Assembly (NCBI GenBank): GCA_947462335.1
Contig: OX381707.1
Span: 62,907,773 to 62,971,772, forward strand
Origin: Harmothoe impar
Lineage: Eukaryota > Annelida > Polychaeta > Phyllodocida > Polynoidae
Length of the DNA: 64,000 nucleotides
Direction: 5' to 3'
A model generated the notes under the pieces. That model had not been told where the DNA came from. It searched no databases and was given only the letters and a program-made list of their open reading frames with translations. Shown here one piece after another: positions 22,133-34,089 of this stretch. Both the position numbers and the translations under genes were made by a program. How positions within the stretch are numbered: the stretch's first letter is position 1; every line of letters begins with the position of its first letter.

Positions 22133-24010
22133 GGTTTCCTCTTTTTAAATATATATGTACTGTATTTTTCAACTTAGATATCAATCCAAGATCGCGGCAT
22201 AGCGGTGCATGTTCCAAGGTGAATCTCCTTTATGGTACTCTAATCTAAATTCTACTTGTCACAGATAATACTCGATTATAAGTAAGAAGAGCTCAACCTT
22301 CACAGCAAGTACCTGACCTGGACAGGGACAGGGACAGATGGAGAGTGCGCCATGGGAACTTCACAGGCCGTATATGAAAGTTCCCAGGACAGTTTGAGAG
22401 AGCCTCTCGTGGGAGGGGATGGGAAGGTGGGTCTGGTGGTGGATGGGTGGGGGGGGGGGGTTCTGGCATGGGGTGGTGGAGGGGTTGGGGGTGGCAGCAA
22501 ACATCAACCCCCTCCCCTCATGCACCTGCACTCCTCTTGTCTACCACCAACACCATGGGTACCCTCCCATCCACCTGCCCCACCCCCTCACCCACCCACC
22601 CACCCACCCACTGGATAGTGGGTGAGTGCAGGGCAGAGGTTCATTATCAGTGGGTAAATATGACAGTCACTGGGTCCACTGTCGGCAGACTGGACCCTCC
22701 CAGTCTGATAACAGAAAGTGTCAACACTATCAAAACTCACCTTCTTGTCTCTATATCTATTGCAAGTGTGTGTATACATGCTTATAATAGTTGTCTAAGT
22801 GCCTATACTGCATGAGTGAGCTATAGTTCTCAAGGTATACATGCATTGTTTAAAATAGCATTTCAATATTTTGATATCAAATCTGGAGCAAATTGCACTG
22901 AGCATGTAATTAGTTGTATCTGAATACGTCTTGAGCAGTTACACTCTTTTATGAAGATGATGTCACCAAAAGAAAAGGGATTATAAAAAGGATAAGTATA
23001 CAGCTGGTATATAAGTTCAGAAGTGAATAGATTTATATGTAAATGACATTAAGGCCTGCATAGAGGACACAGAGAACACATGGAGAAACTGAGCGACCCC
23101 CTCAGAGAACTGATAACAAAGCTTACCCGTCTATATCTATAGGATTACCAGAACTCACATCCAGATGAGGGGTTTAGTAGAGATCATCCTTTGCCGAGAC
23201 ACCAGCAGATCACCTGTCACACCCCCATTGATCATAGGTGCTGAATACCAACACAGGTTACCTAACAATCGTATCAACTAATTACACCGCACTTCAACAG
23301 GTGTATATGGCTTATGCTATCAAGGGTGGATCATGTCAATGCGTGGGAGCTTACTTCCCCAGTTTGCATGTTTGAGAATGTTATGTTTTATCATGAGGAG
23401 AATATGGAAGCTCAACAGTGAGTGGGTAGTAATATTACTATTGGGATTAGGATGCATTTAAGGACATACACGTGTTAAGAATCACTTTATTATGTTTTAC
23501 AGACATGAATTGTTGTCAAAGATCTGATTCATTATTATTATATTAGCTTCTGCCAATACCCACATCGCTACCCCTGTCCCCTGTTAAGTAAAATAATATT
23601 TTTCAGAAACAGCCACTTCCATCTAATTCCATCTGATATAATAGTAAAAGCAGGTCGTCGATCAAGGCCAATATCTGTCTGAATAAGAAAACACTTATTA
23701 AACCCCTCCTTCCAATACTAACTGGGCGAATTTATCGTCAAGTAAACGTAGGCCCACTAACTGCACTCTGATGTCTTTTTTCCCAACAACCCCTTTGAAG
23801 GCAAACAGCAAAGGCAATGCAGGTTGGCCTGCCAGGCTATCAATATCAGGACGAGTTATTGTCAAACAAAGCTCTCTCGTAGTCCCAGCCATCAGGGTCC
23901 TTAATAAGGGCGGAGAAGGATGGGGTTCTCTCCACACAGACCGCCCAGACCATTAGTGGAGGGCCAATCGTAGGAAAACCAAGCCCCGTAGGAATTTCAT
24001 GATCATTTTT
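22133..24010. other. AHR-like upstream region, low-complexity G/C stretch
   Basis: No gene recognised. 22318-22336 is a GACAGG repeat. 22427-22500 is G-rich (with a 12-G run at 22449-22460) and 22540-22615 is C-rich with (CCCA)n, so the two could pair. The AHR-like promoter should lie in or near this interval, but I cannot place a start site. Confidence 0.4.
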
Positions 24011-24128
24011 GATGTATTCACAGAAAGGAAAAGATTATATTGCCAAAAACTTTTAAAAAATTATCAAAATATCTCTGTTGCTAGGTTACTGTATGGCAAT
24101 ATAATCTTTTCCTTTCTGTGAATACATC
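24011..24128. mobile_element. Hairpin MITE with perfect 35-bp arms
   Basis: Arms 24011-24045 and 24094-24128 (GATGTATTCACAGAAAGGAA... and its reverse complement) are exact, around a 48-nt loop that holds GTTGCTAGGTTAC. Confidence 0.85.
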
Positions 24129-24573
24129 TAAAATAGTTTTTGATAGCCACACCAAGTTAGGCGGTTCAGTATCTAACCGTATCTATTGACCATTCTAGGC
24201 CGGATACCTGGATATTGTCCTATATGGCAGAGGTTGTTAGGGAAAGAAATACATGGGATGTGTGTTGCTAGGCAACTAGCACTGCTGTATTAGAGTGTTA
24301 TCATCTTAAAGTATCCTGGGATAGTGCAGCTTGTTGCATTTGATGCACATGACCCATCTATCTTTATATTTTCTGTCATACTATCATAGTTGCCATGGTT
24401 GCTATGGAAACTAGCAATAAGAGCCTGTTGCTAGGCAACCAAGGAGCACAGATAAAAACCGTAGATACCAGTGGATTCCTTGGACTCAATTTAGGGGGGT
24501 AGGTTTCTTTAGAATTTGGATAGCTCAATTTCCCGTAGAGCTATAGCCTAAATTAACTGGTTGCTATGGTAAC
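24077..24573. promoter_or_regulatory. Cluster of RFX X-box-like motifs
   Basis: Six sites in about 500 bp: GTTGCTAGGTTAC (24077), GTTGCTAGGCAAC (24264), GTTGCCATGGTTGC (24389), GTTGCTATGGAAAC (24398), GTTGCTAGGCAACC (24427), GTTGCTATGGTAAC (24560). The X-box bound by RFX factors is GTTRCC..GGYAAC-like. The cluster is 2-2.4 kb upstream of the AHR-like ATG. Function is inferred only from the motif. Confidence 0.45.
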
Positions 24574-24599
24574 TTTTTTGATTTGCCTAGAAACGGCCT

Positions 24600-27500
24600 A
24601 AAAAGTGAAATGTAAATTGGAGCGGTCATCCTATCTTTTTAAGCACCCTTCAAAGCATAAAATCCAGTAGAGAACTAAAATGATCATGAAATTCCCACGG
24701 GATTACAATTGGCCCTCCACTACATGTGTCATGTGGACACTGTCAACACTCAGTAGGAGGCACCGATCTTCTGAAATCTGCCGGCTTGGGGACTTGTATA
24801 AAAGGAACATTATTTTGGGTAATATAATACCATTCAGGATATTTCATAATACAGAATGCTGGCTAGAATGAAACAATTTAATATACATTTAAATGATAAT
24901 TAGATTTAGTTTATAAAGACATACCATGTCATTTGCTACTTTGAGGTGCCACAGTACATATCCACTCCCCACAATGTTGTATTCGTAAATGGTGCCAATG
25001 AAAAACAGTGTTACTGTGCATGTAATCAGTAGCAGGAGGCCTTAAATTCAGCACATAATCATAATCCACAGCCTAAATTGTTGTCAGAGGCCTTGGTAAA
25101 AAAAAACTTGGTAACCTTTGGTGATGCTGGAGGGGTTAAAGGTCAAGGTAAAAGATCACTTGACACCTGTAATATTTCTTCAGGCAACTACTAAAGGAAA
25201 CAACTGTAAAAACATTGTTATCTGGGATGCAAAGCTTTAAATTTCAGGTATGTGTTAAGATTTAATTTAAGAGGTCGTTAAATACTTAACACTTAAAAGA
25301 ACCCAACATTTTTCCCCTCTGAAGATGAAAAATAAGGTCAGAACTAGAAATGTTGTCTGGTATTTGTACCGTGACACCATAATTTTTCGTGCCCAATCGT
25401 AAAATTCTGATTAGATTTGGAAAGATGGTTGCATGGTAGGCAATATTCGCTAGTGATGCAGCATCTTTGATGCAGCTATTGAATATTAAATTCATACAAT
25501 GTCATCTAATGCAATCTCATTAATATCTCTTTGCTGCCCAATCCACCTGTCTGTTCTTGATTTCAGCTCACGCTGAATAGTCCCACCCTTATCTACACAC
25601 AAGACCTATAACAAGATCAATGAGAGTGTATTGTGCCAATAGATAATACAGATAAGGATTACGTGATGCTGGTATATGTAATACGACTAAGTGAGTTATA
25701 CATCAAGAGACCCGTTGCTGACATCATAAAAAATAGCTTAGGGTCGTCGTAAATACACAAACCATGGTAACTTATCTAGTGCAATCAATACCACTGTGTC
25801 TGCATGGTCGAATACGTTAATGAATGATACATGTGTTTCCATGATGTATTACTTGTGGTATCGGTATTACAGACACACCCATTCAAAGATGTTTCACTAG
25901 AATTTAAACGGTAACCTTTAGACATATCCATGCTGGATTTATATATCTTGCAAAACATTGCGGATGTAGTGGAATTGCGTAACTATTGATATTCTCATAT
26001 AGGAGATGTTATCCAATGAAATAATCAAAATTCGGCGCAAGCTCCCCTATAATGCTATAATATTTTCACCTGGTGTAAGTGTGAACTGGAGGAGAGGGCG
26101 AGTATCATGCTTATACCACTGGTGCTTGGCACACCACTGTCCATGGCATACCCATACAGTAATCACTGATAAGGATACCGGTGTTATGATGCACCCTATG
26201 ACCCCTAAGTACCTGCTGACTCGGAAGTAAACAACCTACGTTTTCACTGATAAGCTCCCATACCTATGATTGCATATGCTTTGCAATGTCTGTATATATT
26301 CGACATGACGAAATATGATCATTTTATAAATTATAATCATTTAAATTCATATAAATATCCATTTAATTATTAGTTACGAAATACATGCTTTCATAATCGT
26401 TATCCATCATTTGGTCAGAATTACAGCTATTAAGTGACCCAAAAACCACACTGGGTACTTGTATTGTTTGATTCCTCGTGTATTATTATTTAGATGGACC
26501 GCTAATTCTGAAATCTATCAAAATGGGCTAATTACATAGCCAGATACATATATACATTCCCTCAACTGTGTTAAAAATAGATCATTTCAAGCAAAATTGT
26601 GCATTTTGTAATACTTTGAATATTTGATATATTGGTAACTGATAACATTTCTTTTTTGAAAACAAGAGCTAGTATATTGCAGATATTTACTATTTAGAAC
26701 ACTATATATGCTATGGTGTTGCTCAAAATAACCAAGGGTATAAATCATGACAACTTTATTGATTTTTACCATTTACCCATCATGCAATGCCATATATATT
26801 CAATTTAGTCATTTTTTTGGCATTATTTTTCCCTAAAAGAAATGCTGGGACCCCCTATCAAAATTACTTTTATATGTTAGCAAATGATCTGAACTATCTT
26901 CCGAGTGAGTTTAAAAAAAAATCTGTTAATATGGAATACTATTTTTAGTCAATAAGGATATAAATAATGACGATTTCTTTGTACTCTTTCCCGAAACATC
27001 ATATTTCTACCCAGAATGCCATGGTGTAAAACTGTAAAATGTATTTTCCATCAAAGAGTAACATATAGGCGTTTAACAGGTGATGTTTTCCATTTCTGCA
27101 CATAATGGTTGATATGAAAAAAATATTAGAAGTTTTTTTTGTTTTTTTTTTCTTATTTTCAGAAAAAATCGAAATACTTAATCTATTCAAAATTCTATAT
27201 CTAAAAAAGTAGTTCTGGACGCCCTATTTTTCTTTGCATTTTCCGATTCTATATGATTTAAACTAGATGTGAAAAACAATCTGGGAGATTCTGTTAACTT
27301 TCAGTGACTTTGACTCAAGGGTAGCAACCTACATTGATGAATACTTCACTTTGGTGCTGCTACCTAAAATAGTATTACTCTTCTTAGAATGTGTACATAT
27401 GAACACCAGCGAGATAACGGCGATGTAAAACTTCAAAACGCATTGTCAATGCACGTCAGCTATATATGGCCAGCATCTAGATGTCGGCTAGGAGGGTGTT

Positions 27501-28290
27501 GCCCCCTGGTGAGTAGAAAAAGAACCAAGAACCAATAAGCAAACTAGTGTCACCTGGTGTTATGGTACTGTGTTCCAAAACGCACCCCTAAAACGTTTTA
27601 CCCCAACCCATTTAGATAAAATAGATGGAGCAACTATCCTGCGTGCGCAGACCGACATCGACTTAAATATTTCAGCCTTTATTCAGTCGTCCTATTTTGA
27701 GGTTACAGCATAATAATAATTATTAAGCTCCAAGGTTGACTAAAATACTGGTTTGGCTTTGAGTAAACATGTCATGTTTTGAGCAAATATTTTGATTATC
27801 AGACCGGCCCCTCTGACACACCAGAATAATTCTCCATTTGAAAAAGTCTCACCATGCTCTGACTCTGGTCATGTCGTTTTACCAGAGCATTTTCTGTTGT
27901 AAGGGAAACGAAAACTCTTTTCAAAGCCCCTTTTAATGGGTCAAATATGTGTTCATTACCTTTGATAGAGCAAATAATAAGTACATGGACAATGAAATCC
28001 AAATAATACATGAACAATGATAAAGGATTTGATTAGTTAAAAGACGCTACATATATACATTGTCAGTTTTGAGATAACAGTTCATGAGTATGAGGAATTG
28101 AGGAAGGAAAAGTCATTGCTTTGAATCCTGACGTATTCATTGGATATAGATTAGACTTATTTCTCTATTACATTTCTGCTACCTTGAGCGGAGATTTTGG
28201 AGATGTTGTCCAGAGGTTTTGTAAGTGCTGTCCGGAGGTTTTGCCACATAACCTCCTGAGGAAGTTTTGTTGGCTGTCTGCCACTTAATA
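24600..28290. other. Non-coding AT-rich region, no gene seen
   Basis: Long AT-rich stretch without exon-like open frames, tRNA or rRNA. GGACCCCCTATCAAAATTAC (26850) and GGACGCCCTATTTTTC (27220) are weakly related, suggesting old repeats. Confidence 0.45.
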
Positions 28291-28294
28291 TCCT

Positions 28295-28375
28295 GCTTTC
28301 GATGGGATTCGAACCTATGTAGATAAATGCTTCAGCCTAATACCCTGATGTTCAGGTCGGCCATAGGGCCACACC
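28295..28375 (-). repeat. tRNA-like SINE head
   Basis: On the minus strand an ~80-nt tRNA-like segment starts GGTGTGGCCCTATGG and carries a canonical B box GGTTCGAATCCC (28304-28315). The cloverleaf is imperfect, so I read it as a SINE-derived head, not a working tRNA gene. Confidence 0.5.
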
Positions 28376-28399
28376 TTATGTGAAGCATGGTAGAATACA

Positions 28400-30170
28400 C
28401 ACTGTTTTATGAATTACATGTTATATTCAATGGTATTATAATTTTCTATTCTATTCCTCCTGATTCAAATGAAACAATACTGAAATGGGAGACTAATAAT
28501 AGAAGTCGCTGTTGTAGAAAGAGGGACTATGGCACAGGTCAGTGCGTTTGTTTGATCCCCAATCACCCATAAATATCACGGACTAGTCAATTCTATAGCA
28601 TGAATACACAAACAGATCCACCGGGATTAGTGCAGTTTTATAAAAAAAAAAAAAAAAGGAGTATAAGCTAGAAGACCTCCTCGGAGCTGTAGTATTTGCT
28701 GTAAAACCTACGACAGCTCATATGTCTTTTTATTGCTACAGCTTTTTATCCTTTCGTTTCATGGGACATGAGTGGAAGAAAAACGCGAATTTTGTTTATC
28801 CTCAGATAATCCTTTGTTTTCATGTGTGACATGCAAAAATATATATAATTGCAATTATTCTTTCTGCAACATGTCATACACCACAACTGTTTTTTGTTTT
28901 GGTGAAATGCATGCAGAACTAAAGGGATTCAAGGATAGTATAGCCGTTTAACGTTAGGTGGCGTTGTAGTGCAGTCAATTCGCCTCTGATTTTCAGGGGC
29001 ATTGCAGTTAAAATTTATAGAGTACCCATGCCTTCCACCCATGTAATTTCCAGCTGCACTTTCCTGCAAGGTAGACAGTCACCCGGACGGCTTCTAATCT
29101 GCTAATAAGATACTTCTGTATTCAAAATACAATTTATGCAAGCAATCACTATTGTCAAGTTCGGCTGATAATCTGTATTTGATTATTTAAGAACTCTTGG
29201 AATATAGCATCTACAAAACCTGATAATTCTTTTAAATTCGAGCTTTTTTATTCATTATTTAGAGAAAGGGTAATTTAATTGTAATTATTGCAAATCAAAG
29301 CCAATTATAAAGATACTTCCTAAAAGGTGTTGCTTTATAGGACTGCTGAGACAATAATGATGTCAGATGATACAGCATCTTTGCTGTATTACGATAATTA
29401 TTTCTTTTAAAGAATACCTCCCAAGAGAAATTAAAGAAGCCCAACATTCCGCTATCCACTTGCACTTCCAATGCCCTTTTGATAAAAATCAAACCCATGC
29501 ATGCATTAGCCTCACAAGCTGTTAACAGTAAGCTTACATGGTGGTGACCAGTACAGGTCAGCTCATTGATGTCTGTCATACCGACCTGCCTGAGTGCTGT
29601 CTTATTGACATCTTAATGCTGGCAGCCTGTAGACTGAGTCTGTGACCTGACTGTCTGAGGTAAGACTCACCAGGGTCAATAAGGCTTGGAGATGCAGTTG
29701 ATGGGGGTGAGGAGTCCTCCTCCTCCTCTCAGAACCCTCTCCTTGGACACGTGACATGGAAGGTTATGACCCTGTGATCTTCAGGCTAAAGCTGAGTCTG
29801 GCATTTTAGGTGCAGGAGCAGGAAGGAAGCCTGTGCCCTCGCATGGCCAGGTTGGGATCAGATTGACCTGGGCCAATTTGGAGGAATCATATGGCCATGT
29901 GAATTAGTACAGGAGGGAAAGACATGAATATAGGTTGGATTGGGTCAGAAACATAGACATACTAGACCAGACAAGGCCCATCAAATAGAGGTGTTTTTTT
30001 TTAAACCGTTTCTTGATGGCAGCTGCTATTCCTAGTACTCATAGCCCAAAGCAGAATTTACTGGCAAATCATGGAAGGTATTCTCCTTTGCGCCTCTACA
30101 TTGGTATCCACTTTATTTTCCATGTCGCTGTGTCGATTTTTACCCATGTAGAGACACTCCTTTTCTTACC
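28400..30170. other. Non-coding region, possible degenerate SINE near 28960
   Basis: No gene recognised. GGTGGCGTTGTAGTGCAGTC at about 28960 resembles the 5' part of tRNA-derived SINEs but lacks a clear B box. 29640-29900 is moderately GC-rich with no open frame worth calling. Confidence 0.35.
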
Positions 30171-30765
30171 ATGGGTTTACAGAGAAAAGAATCACTGTGA
30201 CTCTCAAATGGGAGTCCGGCCCCGTTATCTGAGTTAACCCTCCCCAGGACTCTAAAGGGACTCCCATTAAATTAGTGGGACTCTGAGAGGTTGATTGAGA
30301 GGTTGATTTATCTTTTATTGATCTATTTAAGCACATGAAATATTGAATTACATCGAGGACATTTATGCGTTGTTTCATATTTTACAAATTGCCGAGAAAA
30401 ATCAATTTATCGTTTGTATTTATAGTACCGGTACTTTAACAATTGGGGCTGATAATCTCCAAACATGTCTCGAATTAAAATCGATTATGACTACACTTGA
30501 TCAATAAAAGACAAGGGTGACAGTCTGCATAGCAGATGTTTAATGCCACCCTTATTACTGTAAATCACTAGAATAAAATATTTCCAGAATTCCTGTTTCA
30601 GCAAGATGACCAGGACAAAACGGGACAGACACTTGTGCATTTTGTCTCACTATATATCAATCATAATTGAACAGTCGATTAGGTATACCATTTGATGTTA
30701 CAGAGCATACATGGGGTTGTGTTAAGCACTTTCGATTTTAGCGTGAAATCAAACAACGTCTTCTT

Positions 30766-33741
30766 CTATAATACAATGTTTACCGGTATTGTTTTCTCAA
30801 GCTTAATTTTCATTAATTTCTTGAAATAAGAAATGCTTTCTGATGCTCTGACAGTGTGGTGTAGAGCATTCCACACTTGGGCAACATGAACTTCTACACT
30901 CTTTTCGTAGGAGGCTGTATGAATTAATGCATATTTTAATAAAGGAGAAACAGCATGTCTCATTAACCTAGGTCTAACATCAGTAAACTCTATCTTATGT
31001 GCTCTCTTGTACCCATACAATTCTACATGATATTCTCTGCGTTTGTCTAGCATTGGAACTTTGGCCTCTTGATGAATATATTCAGTAGAGGTTAGAATAG
31101 GCAATTTTAAACAATATTTCAAACAACGATTTTGAATTCCTTGTAATAAATTCAAACAGTCTACATTAGCTGCATTATATAGGACATCCGCATAATCAAA
31201 CAAGGGTAATGCGTAGGTCTTATAAATTAGAAGTAAAATGTCCGTTGGTACAAAGAATTTTAATCTGCCTAAGAGGTGAGACCGATATGCAAGATTTTTT
31301 CTAAGTTCTTTAATGTGTTTATTGTAGTTTAATTCATGGTCAAGAGTGACGCCTAAATACTTATAAGAAGTTACAAATTTCAAAATTTCTTCGTTTGCCT
31401 TAATTTTTACCATTTCTAGTGGTAGGGTTTTGTATTTTATATTGGATGTAAAAAGCATTAATTTAGTTTTAGATTCATTTAGGGTTAATTTGTTTTTTGA
31501 AGACCAGGCTATAAAGTGATTGATTGAGGCTTGCATATCGGTTTCTAGCTCTTTCATATTGGTACCAGATACATATAGAACAGTGTCGTCAGCGTATAAT
31601 AGCGACTTGACATTTCCAACACGGGTTTTTAAATCATTCACATATATTAAGAAGAACAACGGACCCAAAATGCTACCCTGTGGGGCGCCACATGTCATGT
31701 GAGCTATGTTGGAAGACACACCATTCGCCTTGGTGATTTGAGTTCTGTTTTCGAAGTAATTTTGAATTAATTTAAGGTTTTTACCGGTAATACCATATAA
31801 TTTTAATTTTTTAATCAAGATTAAATAATCTAAAGAATCAAAAGCTTTTTTTATATCGATGAATGCTGCTAGGGTGTATCTTCCAACATTTCTCTCACGC
31901 AGAATGTCATTAGTTAAAACGCTGATAGTGTCAATGGTAGAACAAGCTTTACGGTAGCCACCCTGTTCTTTTAACAAAACATTATTTAATTCAAGGTGGT
32001 CAGTTAACCTAGAATGTATTAAGCGCTCGAGAACCTTGCCAGGTACAGGAAGTTGGCTTACCGGTCGAAAATTAGAGACATTATTCAAATCACCTGATTT
32101 TGGTAAAGGTGTGACCTGAGCTTCTTTCCAAGCATCTGGAATTTTACTATGATTTATAGCCAAATTAATTATTTTTACAAACCTGTGTGGATTAGCTATA
32201 ACAGAATCCTTAAACGATTTAGTTGATATATAATCAATAGCAGCTGCCTTATTTACCTTAAGGTCTTGTACAACTTTAACAATTTCAACCATACTGAAAT
32301 CAAGGTCTTGCATCATATTTTGTACTTCAATGCCATCGAACGACCATTCGGAGTCATGTTTTGAGGCTAATTTCGGACCAATATCCGCAAAAAAAGTATT
32401 TATATAGTCAGCTGCATTTTCAGGTTCAATAAAAGTACCGTTATCCTTCAAATTAATTTGTTTCTTATTATTTCCCTTTGAGGGGATAAGTTCCTTCATT
32501 GCTGCCCAAAACTTTTTTGGCTCACCGACATTATTTTGTACCTCCTCGACAACATGAACCCTGTGGGCTTCTTTGATTTCAGTACACATACTGTTTTTTA
32601 GCTGGTTAGCTATAAACCAGTCTAATATAGTATCAGTGCGTCTGGCCTTGGCTAACGCTAGGTTCTTTTCAGCTATGCTAACTTTAAGCTCTGGCGTGAG
32701 CCAGGGCTCGTCTTTATTTTTTATAACAAATTTCCGTATGGGACAATTAATGTCAAGCGCTTCCGACATATTTTTAAAGTAAATAGACCAACATTCATCT
32801 ACATCTATACAGTCATCAAAATTCGACCAATCACAATTGTTTATATATTCCTGAAACTTTACACAGTCATATTTGCGATAGGATCTTCCTACAAACTCAT
32901 GTTTACATGGCAATCTTTTGATGTGTTTTAATCTAATGTAAACAGGAAGATGGTCAGATATATTTATATCCACTACTCCGTATGAGTTTACATTAACTAC
33001 ATTTGTAAAGATTAAGTCAATGCATGACTTTGTCTCAGCAATGCGGGTGGCAGATGATATCAACTGGCGTAGAGAAAAATCCTCAAATTTGGAATAGAGC
33101 TTTTCTTTGACATTGTCTTCATTTAATACATTTATATTAAAATCACCAGTTAGAATTACATCATAGCTGTCGAAGTTATCAATTTTACCAATCATTGTGT
33201 ACAATTCGTCAATAAATCGATTTTTGTTACCTTCAGGAGGCCTGTATATTGTGGCTAATAGAATATTCTTTGCCATACCTTTAGAAATTACAAGCCATTG
33301 AATCTCGATATCAATCGTACTCTTATTTAAAGTTGCAAAATCCTCAGCGGAACATGTGAGGTCTTCACTAACATATGTACAAACACCACCAGCCGTCTTA
33401 TCTCTTTGCCTATCCAGTCTATATAGGTTATAGCCTGGCAAATCATAGTCTGAGTCTGGATTAATCTCCGTTAACCATGATTCCTGCAATGCAATATACT
33501 TAGGCCTTGGCCTGGTAACAAATTGTGTTCAGCCATCAAAAGTCGATGTTCGACGTCTCACTAAATCTTTTGTGTACCCAGTATGCGTCCATAATATATG
33601 TTGGTTATTAAATAAAACATTTACAATTTCAGCACAAGACATGGAACATACATGAGGTTTAGGGCCTCGGCTCTTGTGGCCACCCATACCTCTACAATTG
33701 TTTGGCAAAGGCTGGACTAGATATGAGTGGAGGGCAACCAT
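30766..33741 (-). pseudogene. LINE ORF2: EEP endonuclease plus reverse transcriptase, one TGA
   Basis: From ATG 33741 the frame is broken by one TGA at 33531-33529, then reads 907+ residues to 30766. In the 907-aa part: endonuclease motifs QESW (2-5), YRPPEG (82-87), TGDFNIN (114-120), ISDH (177-180); reverse transcriptase with FRPVSQLP (474-481), DIKKAFD (545-551), GAPQGSILGPLFF (601-613), and catalytic YADD at 632-635. A C-terminal conserved region follows; no RNase H is seen. The first strand of the endonuclease is not recognisable upstream of the TGA, so the N-terminus may be altered. Acts at genomic target sites in target-primed reverse transcription. Confidence 0.9.
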
Positions 33742-34089
33742 TGACTTGTATTAATAGAATATATACACTTTTACACATATTAGTACAAATGTCTTAGCGC
33801 TGTCGACTTCAGAACATTCATTTGGATGGCATTTTACATACCGGCTTAAATCAATATATACATGTATGACATTTACTTGAATGACACTTATAGTATTCCG
33901 TGTGTGACATACCGGTACTTTATATGAAAAACATACATGTATGACATTTGGGTATCCACGAAAATGTTGACAATATTCTACTTGTGTGACATACCGGTAC
34001 TTTAATTTAATTTAGTTAAATCACAGGGTATTAGTTTGATCCAATCATGGCAGTTAATTGTGTTATATTAGTGATAAACCCCATGAGGG

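Noticed and set aside
22352..22815. Several overlapping Gly/Trp/Pro-rich frames
   Set aside because: They arise from G-rich and C-rich simple sequence upstream of the AHR-like gene.
28295..28375. tRNA gene
   Set aside because: Good B box but imperfect acceptor and anticodon arms; better read as a SINE head.
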